Counted from the first letter of the stretch, positions 1 through 7,449 are shown. The stretch: 64,000 nucleotides of DNA from an uncultured Candidatus Cenarchaeum sp. (GCA_958295735.1 OY282369.1:976161-1040160); one strand, 5' to 3'. The notes: a model not told the origin generated them from the sequence alone. Made by a program: numbers and translations.

Positions 1-1010
1 GCGTTGGAGGTGGCCATCTTCAGGACGTCCCTCGGGCCGAGGCGCCCCGGCCTGCCGGCCGCCGCCGCCGTCGCCTTCCACAGGTAGTCCATCTCGCGGA
101 ACATGTCCGGCGGGTTGACCATCACGTTGTCGGTCCCCAGGGCCACGGTGCAGCCGGCCGCGGCCATCAGGTCGGCCCTCGGCGTCCCGCCCCCCATCAC
201 CGCGTTGGCCCGCGGGCAGACCACTATGCCGGCCCCGGCGCGCGCCGCCGCGCGCATCTCCGCCGGCGTCGCGTGGGTCATGTGCACCAGCGCGTGGGGC
301 CGCATCAGCAGCGCCCTGGCCGCCTCGCCCGCGCCGGTCGTACGCAGGGAGGCGGCGGCGCTGCGCGCCGTCTCCGCGGCGTGTATGGCGCGCAGGCCCC
401 CCGCCCGGGAGTAGCGCCGCAGGACGGCATCGCTGTTCTCGTTGGCCCCGCTTATTCCCAGCCCGTCGCAGGCCGCCAGGACGGCCCCCAGCTCGGCCTC
501 CCGCCCCGGCGGCAGGGGGCGGCCGGCCCGCACCGCGCGCGCGCCGTGGTAGTGCTCCACGCGGCCCAGCACCACGGCCCGGATGGGCGTCCCCGCGAGG
601 GCCCTCCGCAGCAGGGCTATCCCCGCCAGGCCGCCCTCCCGGAAGTCGGCGAACGTGGTCACCCCCCTGGCCAGCATGGACCTGCACGAGGCGGCCATGA
701 ACGAGGCCAGGTGCCCCCCGCCGGTCCGCCCCAGCACGCGGGACTTGGCCCCGACCACGGGGCGCGTCCTCCGCTCCATCGGGCCGCCCAGCGCCGCGTC
801 CTTGGCCACCGAGTCGCCCACGTGGGTGTGGGCGTTGACCAGCCCCGGCACCAGCAGCAGCCCCTCGCAGTCGGCCGACTCCTCCCCGCGGCGCGGCCGC
901 ACGCCGGGGCCGGCGCGCCCGAACGTGCCGTCCCCCTCCACCCGGACGCCCGCGCGCGGGGCGTACTCGAGGCCCGGCCCCAGCAGCGCCGCGGCGTTGC
1001 GCAGTATCAT
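1..1010 (-). CDS. Amidohydrolase / nucleobase-deaminase family protein (3' end outside window)
   Basis: The gene starts at ATG 1010 and runs off the left edge, so the C-terminus is missing. The translation shows the metal-dependent amidohydrolase plan: an N-terminal beta-sandwich, the first metal motif VNAHTHVGDS, a later HAAET, then HMTHAT and LGTDN, which carry the remaining His and Asp ligands. The closest families are cytosine/guanine deaminases, S-adenosylhomocysteine deaminases and TrzN/AtzA chlorohydrolases. The start overlaps the stop of GTP cyclohydrolase III (ATGA), so it is probably translationally coupled to the ribB-ribH-GTP cyclohydrolase operon. The substrate is unknown; the position makes a deamination step in riboflavin/deazaflavin synthesis a reasonable guess, but a purine or methylthioadenosine deaminase is equally compatible with the motifs. 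Confidence 0.85.
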   Translation of the reverse strand, partial: MILRNAAALLGPGLEYAPRAGVRVEGDGTFGRAGPGVRPRRGEESADCEGLLLVPGLVNAHTHVGDSVAKDAALGGPMERRTRPVVGAKSRVLGRTGGGHLASFMAASCRSMLARGVTTFADFREGGLAGIALLRRALAGTPIRAVVLGRVEHYHGARAVRAGRPLPPGREAELGAVLAACDGLGISGANENSDAVLRRYSRAGGLRAIHAAETARSAAASLRTTGAGEAARALLMRPHALVHMTHATPAEMRAAARAGAGIVVCPRANAVMGGGTPRADLMAAAGCTVALGTDNVMVNPPDMFREMDYLWKATAAAAGRPGRLGPRDVLKMATSN

Positions 1011-1771
1011 CCCGCCTCGTGCACGCGCTGCCTGACGCCGAGGCGGCCGCCCCCGCCGCCCCGCATGCCGCGCACCGCGTCGAGCGAGCCGGTCGCCCGC
1101 GAGGCCGCCTCGCGGGGCCGGAACGCCGTCCCGATCCCGCAGTTGAGGACGATCCCGGTCTCCTTCTCCTCGGCCTCGACGAACCCCTCGGCGATCACGC
1201 GGACCCCCGCGCGGCTGCCGGCCGCCAGCACCATGAAGTTGTCCCCGCCCATGAAGAACGCCATCGACTCGCGCATCATGAAGAACCGCGCCATCCTGCG
1301 GTGCAGGCCGAGCATCTCGTACGCCACCTCGTACGGCGTCCTTTTCCCGCGCACCGACGCGAGGCCCTCCACGTCCATGTGCAGCACGGTGACGGCGCCG
1401 CAGGACCCGAAGGACCCGCACATCTCGGGATCCTCCCGCAGCAGCACGCCGGACAGCCGGGACTCGTGCGCCGCGCAGTCCGCCCCCAGCGGCGTCGGGG
1501 AGGTCCCCACGGAGGCGGCCAGCTTCACCCCCGCGCCCCGCTGCAGCTCCTCCATTATGCCGGCCAGCCCCTCCGGCCCGAGGCCGTCCGAGACCACGAA
1601 GAACTCGTCGGCCCTGTTCAGGAACGCGAGGCCCCCCCGCCCCGAGAAGAGCTCCTGGACCTTCCCGTACAGGGAGGCCTGGAGCATCTGGAGCCGGTGC
1701 TCGCGGTCGCTGCCCAGCCGCAGCGTCCAGGGCCCGTACCCGGCTATGCGGAGCACGACTACCTGCGGCAT
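1007..1771 (-). CDS. GTP cyclohydrolase III (archaeal, FAPy-forming)
   Basis: A 254-residue protein matching the archaeal GTP cyclohydrolase III family. It has the N-terminal block YGPWT followed by LQMLQASLYGKVQ, and the GGLAFLNRADEFFVVSDG strand in place of the usual FxRFDNxxxxxNG. The family hydrolyses GTP to the formamidopyrimidine nucleotide FAPy, first step of archaeal riboflavin and F420 chromophore synthesis. It is cytosolic. ATG 1771 lies directly against the stop of ribH (1772), and its TGA overlaps the amidohydrolase ATG, so these genes form one transcription unit read from ribB. Length is typical of the family. The C-terminus is glycine-rich (near residues 235-242), which may be a local expansion. 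Confidence 0.9.
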   Translation of the reverse strand: MPQVVVLRIAGYGPWTLRLGSDREHRLQMLQASLYGKVQELFSGRGGLAFLNRADEFFVVSDGLGPEGLAGIMEELQRGAGVKLAASVGTSPTPLGADCAAHESRLSGVLLREDPEMCGSFGSCGAVTVLHMDVEGLASVRGKRTPYEVAYEMLGLHRRMARFFMMRESMAFFMGGDNFMVLAAGSRAGVRVIAEGFVEAEEKETGIVLNCGIGTAFRPREAASRATGSLDAVRGMRGGGGGRLGVRQRVHEAG

Positions 1772-2185
1772 CTAGCCGATCCTCTCCAGCTCGGCGTGGA
1801 CGGCGGCCACCGCCTCGACGGCCCTCTCGGCCGCCGGCCTTATGCGGGCGTACGCCTGCCGCTCCCGCATGCCGGGGCCGGTGATCCCGAGGGACACGGG
1901 CTTGCGGTGCTTCACGGCCAGCCCCGCCAGCTCCCCGGCGACCGCGTGCGCTATGAGCTCGTCGTGCTTGGTCTGCCCCTTTATTATGGCGCCCAGCGTC
2001 ACGACCCCGTCCACGCCGCCCTTGCGCAGGAGCGCGTCCACCACCACGGGCATGTCGAAGGCGCCGGGCACCCTGCAGGAATGCTCCACGCCGAGGCCCA
2101 TCTTCGCGGCCTTTTCGCGCGCCGCGGCCACCATCCGCGAGGTCACCTCGGCGTTGAACTCGGAGGCCACTATCGCCACGTTCAT
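1772..2185 (-). CDS. ribH: 6,7-dimethyl-8-ribityllumazine synthase
   Basis: The 137-residue protein has the lumazine synthase signature: N-terminal VAIVASEFN, the VPGAFDMP loop, GAIIKGQTKHDELIAHAV with the catalytic His of the KHD motif, and a C-terminal ERAVEA helix. It condenses 5-amino-6-ribitylaminouracil with dihydroxybutanone phosphate to give lumazine, the substrate of riboflavin synthase. The size is at the short end of archaeal RibH. It starts at ATG 2185, about 130 bases after the end of ribB; that gap holds degenerate copies of the ribB 3' end. No TATA box is evident in the gap, so transcription from the ribB promoter is likely. Confidence 0.95.
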   Translation of the reverse strand: MNVAIVASEFNAEVTSRMVAAAREKAAKMGLGVEHSCRVPGAFDMPVVVDALLRKGGVDGVVTLGAIIKGQTKHDELIAHAVAGELAGLAVKHRKPVSLGITGPGMRERQAYARIRPAAERAVEAVAAVHAELERIG

Positions 2186-2354
2186 GCCGCCGCCCCGCCC
2201 GCGCGTTCCGGGAGCCCCGCGGCGCGCGAGGCGGCCCGCGGCGCGGGCGCGTCCGTGCCGCCGCCCCGCCCCCGGCCCCCGAACGATCGGACTCCGCGGC
2301 GCGGCGCGGGCGCGCTCATGCCGCCGCCCCGCCAGCGCATTCCAGGAGCTCCGC
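2183..2354. repeat. Duplicated ribB 3'-end sequence in the ribB-ribH gap
   Basis: A block of about 36 bases at 2318-2354, which encodes the last residues of RibB and its stop, recurs imperfectly at 2183-2222 just before ribH. The core atgccgccgccccgcc also recurs as gtgccgccgccccgcc near 2254. Read on the minus strand, the downstream copies would encode a similar ELPERAGGAAA tail, so they look like relics of tandem duplication of the gene end. No function is apparent. Confidence 0.6.
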
Positions 2355-2990
2355 GCCGTCTATGAACGGCATGGCGTTCCGCCCGGCGTACTCGGCCGCC
2401 TCCTCCGCGGACAGGGCCGAGTGCGTCCTGGAGTCCATCATCTCGCACACGGCCGCCATCGGGGCCAGGCCCGCCGCCTGCGCCAGGAACACGGACATCT
2501 CGGTGTGGCCGCGCCTGCTGCCCAGCAGGCCCTCGGAGGCTATCAGGAGGGGGACGTGGCCAGGGGCGCGGAACGAGGAGGCGAAGGCCGCCGGATCCGG
2601 GCGGGCGTGCAGCGCGGCCATCTCCCGCATGGTGAGCGCGCGGTCCGCGTCCGTGACCCCCGTGTACGTCCGGCGGTGGTTCACGGATATGGAGAACGCG
2701 GGGCGGTCGCCGTACGGTGACGCGCCGTCCACGACCGCCCCGGCCCGCCCGCGGCCCATGGACTCGGCCAGTATCTCGTGCATGTACCGCAGGCCCAGCG
2801 CGGCGGCCGTCCGGCTGTCCAGCGCGAGGCATATGAGGCCGCCCGCGCGCGTCCGCATGCGGGCCACGTGCTCCGGGGTGACGAGGCCGGCCGCGGCCAC
2901 CATGTCGACCTCGTTCTCGCGCGCCGCCGAGTCGTGCACCAGCACGAACCCGCCGCGCCGGAGCGACTCCAGCGAGTCCTTTAGGGGCAC
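2316..2990 (-). CDS. ribB: 3,4-dihydroxy-2-butanone 4-phosphate synthase
   Basis: The 224-residue protein carries the DHBP synthase hallmarks: HDSAARENEVDMV near residue 20 (acidic metal- and substrate-binding loop), the TGVTDADRALTM stretch, and RRGHTEMSVFLAQAAG, whose His-Thr-Glu is catalytic. It converts ribulose 5-phosphate to the four-carbon unit used by RibH, releasing formate. It is monofunctional, with no fused GTP cyclohydrolase II, as expected when GTP cyclohydrolase III is present. Translation starts at GTG 2990; a TATA-like TTTATAATA on the minus strand at 3011-3019 sits about 25 bases upstream, so the mRNA should be leaderless. It heads the ribB-ribH-GTP cyclohydrolase-amidohydrolase unit. 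Confidence 0.95.
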   Translation of the reverse strand: MPLKDSLESLRRGGFVLVHDSAARENEVDMVAAAGLVTPEHVARMRTRAGGLICLALDSRTAAALGLRYMHEILAESMGRGRAGAVVDGASPYGDRPAFSISVNHRRTYTGVTDADRALTMREMAALHARPDPAAFASSFRAPGHVPLLIASEGLLGSRRGHTEMSVFLAQAAGLAPMAAVCEMMDSRTHSALSAEEAAEYAGRNAMPFIDGAELLECAGGAAA

Positions 2991-3010
2991 GAGCCGCCCC
3001 GCGGCCGTAA

Positions 3011-3019
3011 TATTATAAA
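3011..3019 (-). promoter_or_regulatory. TATA box of ribB operon
   Basis: TTTATAATA on the minus strand, centred about 25 bases before the GTG start at 2990. The spacing matches an archaeal TATA box with transcription starting at or next to the initiation codon. Confidence 0.65.
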
Positions 3020-3039
3020 GCTTACACGTAAATTTGTTG

Positions 3040-3057
3040 CTACCACTTTATTGGTAG
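3040..3057 (-). terminator. Perfect 6-bp stem-loop after riboflavin synthase
   Basis: ctacca at 3040-3045 pairs perfectly with tggtag at 3052-3057 across a 6-base AT-rich loop. It lies directly after the riboflavin synthase stop codon and before the ribB TATA box, in an otherwise AT-rich 60-base gap. It could be a terminator for riboflavin synthase or a binding site for a regulator of the ribB promoter. Confidence 0.35.
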
Positions 3058-3058
3058 G

Positions 3059-3658
3059 CTACCTCGCCGCGTACTTGCCCAGTATGTCCGTCTCTATGTT
3101 GACCGCGTCGCCCTCGCGCAGGCCGGCGAAGCTGGTGGCCCGCACCGTGTGCGGTATGAGGCAGACCATGAAGGCGCCCCTGCTCAGGCCGGCCACCGTC
3201 AGGCTCACCCCGTCCACGGCCACGGATCCCTTTTCCACCATGAGGCGCCGCAGGGCCGCCGGCGCCCCTATCCAGACCCTCACCTCGCCCGGCCGCTCCT
3301 CGATGCTCCTCACGGCGCCCACCCCGTCCACGTGCCCCAGCACGAAGTGCCCCTCGAGCCGGCCCGATGCCCTCAGGGACCGCTCCACGTTGACCCTGTC
3401 GCCCCGCCCCAAGCTGCCCAGCGCCGTCCTGTCGACGGTCTCCTCGATCATCTCGAAGTGGCACCTCCCGCCCGCGGGCGAGATCCCGGCCACGGTGAGG
3501 CAGACGCCGTTGATCGCCACGCTCTGGCCCTTCCTGAGCCCCGCGGCCTGCCGCCCCAGATCCACGGCGAGGCGGGCCGCGGCGCGGCGGGCGCCGCCGG
3601 GCGGGATCCTGCGCACGCCCGCCACCCTGCCCGTCCCCTCTATTATCCCCGTGAACAC
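3059..3658 (-). CDS. Riboflavin synthase, bacterial-type alpha subunit
   Basis: A 199-residue protein made of two homologous lumazine-binding barrels. The first begins MFTGIIEGTGRV and contains GQSVAINGVCLTVAG; the second begins GHFVLGHVDGVG and contains GSVAVDGVSLTVAG, with IPHTVRATSFAGL near the end. This is the bacterial/eukaryotic riboflavin synthase fold, which dismutates two lumazines to riboflavin. It is not the lumazine-synthase-like riboflavin synthase of methanogens. GTG 3658 is the start, with TATA-like AATTTTATAC (minus strand) at 3681-3690 about 27 bases upstream. It is transcribed separately from ribB but in the same direction, completing the riboflavin branch here. Confidence 0.93.
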   Translation of the reverse strand: MFTGIIEGTGRVAGVRRIPPGGARRAAARLAVDLGRQAAGLRKGQSVAINGVCLTVAGISPAGGRCHFEMIEETVDRTALGSLGRGDRVNVERSLRASGRLEGHFVLGHVDGVGAVRSIEERPGEVRVWIGAPAALRRLMVEKGSVAVDGVSLTVAGLSRGAFMVCLIPHTVRATSFAGLREGDAVNIETDILGKYAAR

Positions 3659-3680
3659 GCGAGCCCCGCGGCCGGGGCGC

Positions 3681-3690
3681 GTATAAAATT
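3681..3690 (-). promoter_or_regulatory. TATA box of riboflavin synthase
   Basis: AATTTTATAC on the minus strand, about 27 bases before the GTG start at 3658, within the short AT-rich gap after the TPR gene. Confidence 0.6.
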
Positions 3691-3691
3691 T

Positions 3692-4435
3692 TTAGGAGGC
3701 CGGCCGCGCGCCGGGATCGCCCGCCGCGGCGAGCCGGTCGTACTCGTCCTGGCAGAACTGGTGGAACACGGTGCACCCGTTCCTGGCCGCGCCGTCGATT
3801 ATCCTCCGCATGCCGGATATCGGGACGCCCTGGGCGGCCAGGAACGCCTCGTCGTCCCTGCCCATGCTCCGGTACTCGGCCGACATCGCCCCCGCCGCGG
3901 CCTCCGCCACCGACGGATCGGCCAGCCGGGCCCTGTCGTACAGGGAGGCCGACTCCTCGTGGCGGCCGAGGCGGGACAGCGCCAGCGCCCCGTTCATCAG
4001 CGCCGTGACGTTGGCGGGATCCAGCCCGAGCGCCCTGGCGTAGAACCCGGCCGCCTCCCCGTGCCTCCCCGTCCCGTCCAGGGCCAGCGCCATGCCGTTG
4101 AGCGCCCGCGCGTCGGACGGGTCGCTTGAGATCAGCCACGCGTGGCACTCGGCCGCCTCGCCGAACCGGCCCAGCCCCTCCAGCGCCAGCGCCCTGTTCC
4201 GCAGCGCGTGCGCGTCCGACGGGTCCGACTCCAGGACGGCGCCGCACGCCTCCAGCGCCTCGGCGTGGCGGCCCAGGCGGACCAGCGCCGTCGCGTAGTT
4301 CTGGAGGCCCGCCAAGTCGCCCGGCCTGGCCGCGATCATCTCGCGGCAGTACGCGGCGGCGTCCCCGAACCTCCCCTCGTCGAACATGCGCCTTATGGCG
4401 GCCGCGTGGTCCTGAGCAGACTGGAACCCGCACAC
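3692..4435 (-). CDS. Tetratricopeptide repeat protein
   Basis: A 247-residue protein with about five consecutive 34-residue TPR units between residues 10 and 185, each with the pattern A-L-x-x-L-G-R-x-x-E-A and ending DPSDA or DPANV. TPR arrays are protein-protein interaction scaffolds. The C-terminal 60 residues are not TPR-like and include HQFCQDEYDRL. No signal peptide or membrane segment is visible, so it should be cytosolic. It starts at GTG 4435 with a TATA-like element at 4459-4467. It precedes riboflavin synthase in the same direction but that gene has its own promoter, so a functional link to flavin synthesis is not shown. Confidence 0.8.
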   Translation of the reverse strand: MCGFQSAQDHAAAIRRMFDEGRFGDAAAYCREMIAARPGDLAGLQNYATALVRLGRHAEALEACGAVLESDPSDAHALRNRALALEGLGRFGEAAECHAWLISSDPSDARALNGMALALDGTGRHGEAAGFYARALGLDPANVTALMNGALALSRLGRHEESASLYDRARLADPSVAEAAAGAMSAEYRSMGRDDEAFLAAQGVPISGMRRIIDGAARNGCTVFHQFCQDEYDRLAAAGDPGARPAS

Positions 4436-4550
4436 GCGCGCCCCGCCGGCCCCGGCGCCTTTATTTCATTCCGCCCGCCGGCCGGCCCCGTCCGTCCGTC
4501 CAGCCCGCGCCGCATCGAGCGCACGTTCTTTCGGAATCGGCGCAAATCGA

Positions 4551-4560
4551 CTTAAATATT
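4551..4560 (+). promoter_or_regulatory. TATA box of candidate ncRNA
   Basis: cttaaatatt is an isolated AT-rich decamer in a very GC-rich gap. It sits 21-30 bases before the first base of the 8-bp closing helix at 4581, the distance expected for transcription starting at that helix. No start codon lies at the corresponding position. Confidence 0.5.
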
Positions 4561-4580
4561 GCGCGGCCCTCCCTCCCGTT

Positions 4581-4680
4581 GCGGGGACGACACAAGGACC
4601 TGCGGCGTGGCCGCGGGGAAAGCATCGCCCGGCCGCGGGGAAAGGCGGCCGGCAAGTCCTCGCAATCCGTCTGATCTTCG
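4581..4680 (+). ncRNA. Candidate structured non-coding RNA
   Basis: The segment folds by inspection into a closed multi-branch structure. GCGGGGAC (4581-4588) pairs over 8 positions, one of them G-U, with GTCCTCGC (4656-4663). Inside are hairpin GCGGC/GCCGC with a 3-base loop (4602-4614) and hairpin CCGGCCGC/GCGGCCGG with loop GGGGAAAG (4629-4652). The RNA would begin about 25 bases after the TATA-like box at 4551-4560. It lacks a T-loop TTCRA and so is not a tRNA; I do not recognise SRP RNA, RNase P RNA or 5S rRNA motifs. The 3' end is a guess. Function unknown; GC-rich sequence can pair by chance, so confidence is moderate. Confidence 0.45.
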
Positions 4681-5107
4681 GGGAGCGGCGCCGGGCCGGC
4701 CCGGCATCGCGCACGAGGCGGGCCGCGTGGGGGCCTGGCGCCCGTCCGGGAAGGGCGCCCGGCGGGTCCCGCGGGCGCGGGGGTTTTCGCGGAGTCCGGA
4801 CTGCGGGAGGCGGGGAAGCGGCGGCCGCGGTCCCCCTCCGCCGGGAGCGGATCCGGATCGGCCGCGGCGCTCCCCCGCCGGCCGCGCCTCCCCCGCGCTT
4901 TTGCCCGGCGGCCCGTCCCGCCCGGATCCCGCCGGGCTTTCCCGCGGATCGGGCGCGCCGCGCCCCCGCCCGCCTCCGGCGCCCCCCGCGCGGATCGGGC
5001 GCGCTGCGCCCCCGCTTCCGCCCCCCCCCCCCCGCCCGGATCGTCGCCCCGGGGGAGGGGGGCATACTAATTTCTGCACAACGCGGCCGCGCGGTGCGGG
5101 GGGGCAA

Positions 5108-5117
5108 TTGTTTTATC
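5108..5117 (+). promoter_or_regulatory. TATA box of the gene at 5139
   Basis: ttgttttatc lies about 26 bases upstream of GTG 5139 and decides that start over the more upstream ATG 5094, which lies ahead of the box. Confidence 0.55.
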
Positions 5118-5138
5118 GCGCGAAGGCGTCATACCAGC

Positions 5139-5471
5139 GTGTTCCCGACCATATACCGAGACGTGTGCGAGGCGGGGATCGACGGCCGCATGGAGGCCAT
5201 GCTGCTCAGGATGCTCGAGTACAATTCCACGCCTGGCGTGCAGGAGCCGGTGAGGCGGTTCCTGCTGAGCTACAGGATAATGTCGGACGCCTTCGACGCG
5301 TCGTGCCGCCGCGCCCATTCCGCGGAGGATGCCGTGGAGTGCTACTTTCAGTTCGCGAAGAACCAGTGCGCGGCGGCCGAGGCGCTGCGGGAGAACCTGC
5401 GCGCCACCCTGGACGCGGACGGCACGAGGGGGGAGCTGGCGGCCATGCTCAGGGACGGGTTCACGTTCTGA
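5139..5471 (+). CDS. Hypothetical protein, 110 aa
   Basis: I do not recognise the family. The GTG at 5139 is preferred over the in-frame ATG 5094 because a TATA-like ttgttttatc lies about 26 bases before it, between the two candidates. The product is soluble-looking and helical, beginning VFPTIYRDVCEAGIDGRMEA, with regular hydrophobic heptads (MLLRMLEY, RRFLLSYRIM) and four cysteines spread over the chain. No transmembrane segment or known motif is evident. Its last 11 bases overlap the convergent CitE-like gene. Codon use matches neighbouring genes, supporting a real chromosomal gene. Confidence 0.7.
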   Translation: MFPTIYRDVCEAGIDGRMEAMLLRMLEYNSTPGVQEPVRRFLLSYRIMSDAFDASCRRAHSAEDAVECYFQFAKNQCAAAEALRENLRATLDADGTRGELAAMLRDGFTF

Positions 5472-6342
5472 CCGCGCCGGCATCCGCCCGCCCGCCCGCG
5501 GCGCCGAGCACCGCCAGGGCCCTCCTGTAGTGCACCTCGTCTATCATCCTGCCGTCGACGGTGGTGGCCCCGCGGCCCCCTTCCGCGGCGGCCAGGTACG
5601 CGTCCCTCACCCTTGCGGCCCGCGCCGCCTCGGCCGCCGTGGGGCGGAACGCCGCGTGCGCGGCCGGGATCTGCGAGGGGTGTATGATGCTCTTGCCGGC
5701 GTAGCCGAGCCTCCTGCCGGCGATGCAGTCCGCCTCCAGCCCCCCCGCGTCCCGCACGTCGTCCCACACGCCGTCGATCGCGGCCACGCCCGCGGCGGCC
5801 GCGTCCAGCGGGATCTTGGCGCGCGCGTGCCGCGCGCCAGGCGCGTCCCTCTCGTACTCTATGCCCATGTCGTTGAGCAGGTCGAACACGCCGAAGACCA
5901 CCGCGCAGACGCGGCGCGAGCAGGATGCTATGGAATGGCAGTTCACCGCGCCGAGCGCGGACTCTATGGACGGCGCGAGATCCGCCGCGGGCAGCCCCCT
6001 TTCCGCCTCGAGCCCAGATAGGAGCCCCTCCGCCTCCAGCAGCTGCTCCGCGCCGTCCACCTTCGGCACCACCACCCCGGAGAGGCCGGCGCGCGCGGCG
6101 GCGCGCAGGTCGTCGGGGATCATGCCCGAGGCCGGCGAGTTGGTACGGACGAACGCGTTCGGCGGCGCGAGGCCCCCCTCCAGCTCCGAGGCGACGGCCC
6201 GGCGCGCCCGCCCCTTTTCGGCCGCGGGCACCGAGTCCTCCAGGTCGTAGCACGTGGCGTCGGCCCCCGCCGAGCGGGCCTTCTCCACGAACCTCGGGTT
6301 GTTGCCGGGGACGAAGAGCAGGCTGCGGAATAGCCGGGCCAT
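5461..6342 (-). CDS. HpcH/HpaI aldolase family, CitE-like CoA-ester lyase
   Basis: A 293-residue protein of the citrate lyase beta-subunit/malyl-CoA lyase superfamily. Diagnostic segments are LLFVPGNNPRFVEKA at the start, CYDLEDSVP with the acidic pair, the VVVPKVDGAEQL strand, APSIESALGAVN, FGVFDLLNDMG, and AGKSIIHPSQI near the end. The family cleaves or forms beta-hydroxyacyl-CoA such as malyl-CoA or citramalyl-CoA, using Mg2+ held by Glu and Asp. It starts at ATG 6342, sharing one base with the stop of the upstream reductase (TGATG), so the two are co-translated. Whether it serves carbon assimilation or metabolite repair cannot be told from sequence. Confidence 0.85.
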   Translation of the reverse strand: MARLFRSLLFVPGNNPRFVEKARSAGADATCYDLEDSVPAAEKGRARRAVASELEGGLAPPNAFVRTNSPASGMIPDDLRAAARAGLSGVVVPKVDGAEQLLEAEGLLSGLEAERGLPAADLAPSIESALGAVNCHSIASCSRRVCAVVFGVFDLLNDMGIEYERDAPGARHARAKIPLDAAAAGVAAIDGVWDDVRDAGGLEADCIAGRRLGYAGKSIIHPSQIPAAHAAFRPTAAEAARAARVRDAYLAAAEGGRGATTVDGRMIDEVHYRRALAVLGAAGGRADAGAVRT

Positions 6343-7427
6343 CAGGCGGCGGCGCTTTCTGGCTTCAGCAGGATCTTCCCGAAGAGGCCCTTGCCGGTGA
6401 GCATCTTGGTGTGGGCCTCGGCGGCCTGCTCGAACGGGTAGGACGAGTCTATGGCCGACTTTATCCTGCCGCGGCCCATCCAGTAGAGCCCCTGGTCGAG
6501 CTCCGCCTTCGTGCCCTGGGTGGATCCGAGTATGTTGGTGCCCTTGAAGAATATGTGCCGCAGGTCGGTCTTTGCATCGTAGCCGGTGGTCGCCCCGCAC
6601 GAGACGAGCGTGGCGCCGTATTTTAGCAGGGTAAGCTGCTTGTTCCAGTGCGTCTGGCCGATGTGGTCGAACGAGATGTCTATCCCGGGGGCCTCGCCCT
6701 TCGTCTTGGCAATCCCCTTGGATATGGCCCTCACCTCCTTGTGCCAGTCCTCCTTGCGGTGGTCCACCGCGTGGTCGGCGCCCAGCTCCAGGCACTTGTC
6801 CAGCTTGTCTGGGCTGGCCGTGGCTATGACGTCGCAGTTGTACAGCTTTGCTATCTGTATGCCAAAGCTGCCCACCCCCGAGCCGCCCCCCATTATCAGG
6901 ACCGTCTGCCCCGGCCGTATCCTGGCCCTCCCGACCAGCATGTGCCAGGAGGTGAGCAGCGTCATGGACGCGGCGGCCGCCTGGTCGTAGCTCACGCCGT
7001 CGGGTATCTTGGATACGTTGACCTCCGGCAGGTGGGTCACCTCCGAGTAGGCGCCCCAGACGGGGCCGGTCTGGAACCCCCAGATGGTGCGGCCGATGCA
7101 GTCGAACTCGCGGCCGTCGGTGCACGCCCCGCAGACGCGGCAGGACATGTTGGAGTGCGACAGGACCCTGTCCCCCACCTTGACGTTCTTGACGTCCTCG
7201 CCCACCGCCAGGACGTCGCCGGCCGCGTCGGAGCCGGACACGTGCGGGAGCGGCACGGCCACCGGCTGCCCCCTCATGCCCCAAATGTCGTTGTAGTTGA
7301 GGGCGGCGGACTTTACGGAAAACACCACCTCGTCGGCCTTCGGCTTCGGCTCCTCGATGTCCTTTACCTTGAGTATACGCTTGTAGTCGTCGTCCGGCGC
7401 ATACTCGTCGTACACAACGGCCTTCAC
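6342..7427 (-). CDS. Zinc-type medium-chain dehydrogenase/reductase (crotonyl-/acryloyl-CoA reductase-like)
   Basis: A 361-residue MDR-superfamily enzyme. It has the N-terminal GroES-like fold with ALNYNDIWGMRG, the structural zinc cluster CRVCGACTDGREFDC, the GDRVLSHS strand, and the nucleotide-binding VLIMGGGSGVGSFGIQIAK. The catalytic-zinc Cys of alcohol dehydrogenases is replaced by Asn in NYND, as in quinone reductase and crotonyl/acryloyl-CoA reductase relatives. A reductase step of the 3-hydroxypropionate/4-hydroxybutyrate cycle is therefore possible but unproven. GTG 7427 is preceded by TATA-like cttattagtc (7450-7459). It is coupled to the downstream CitE-like gene, suggesting both act on CoA thioesters. 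Confidence 0.82.
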   Translation of the reverse strand: MKAVVYDEYAPDDDYKRILKVKDIEEPKPKADEVVFSVKSAALNYNDIWGMRGQPVAVPLPHVSGSDAAGDVLAVGEDVKNVKVGDRVLSHSNMSCRVCGACTDGREFDCIGRTIWGFQTGPVWGAYSEVTHLPEVNVSKIPDGVSYDQAAAASMTLLTSWHMLVGRARIRPGQTVLIMGGGSGVGSFGIQIAKLYNCDVIATASPDKLDKCLELGADHAVDHRKEDWHKEVRAISKGIAKTKGEAPGIDISFDHIGQTHWNKQLTLLKYGATLVSCGATTGYDAKTDLRHIFFKGTNILGSTQGTKAELDQGLYWMGRGRIKSAIDSSYPFEQAAEAHTKMLTGKGLFGKILLKPESAAA

Positions 7428-7449
7428 GGCGCACCCGCTTCCCGGTTCC

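Larger units (their letters stand above)
4441..5107. other. Intergenic region, 670 bases, mostly without genes
   Basis: This gap separates the minus-strand TPR gene from the plus-strand gene at 5139. It contains the TPR promoter (4459-4467), the candidate ncRNA with its own TATA box (4551-4680), and about 400 bases of very GC-rich sequence with short repeats of the type gcgggcgcg and a C-run near 5020-5036. Open frames crossing it on both strands have low-complexity translations and no start signals, so I call no protein in it. Confidence 0.6.

Noticed and set aside
4581-4663. tRNA, SRP RNA or RNase P RNA at the structured intergenic segment
   Set aside because: The 7-8 bp closing stem resembles an acceptor stem but there is no T-loop TTCRA, no anticodon arm, and none of the SRP or RNase P core motifs I know.
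5461-7434. A 657-aa fusion of reductase and lyase
   Set aside because: The upstream part is the wrong frame of the reductase gene; the lyase begins at ATG 6342 with the conserved family N-terminus.
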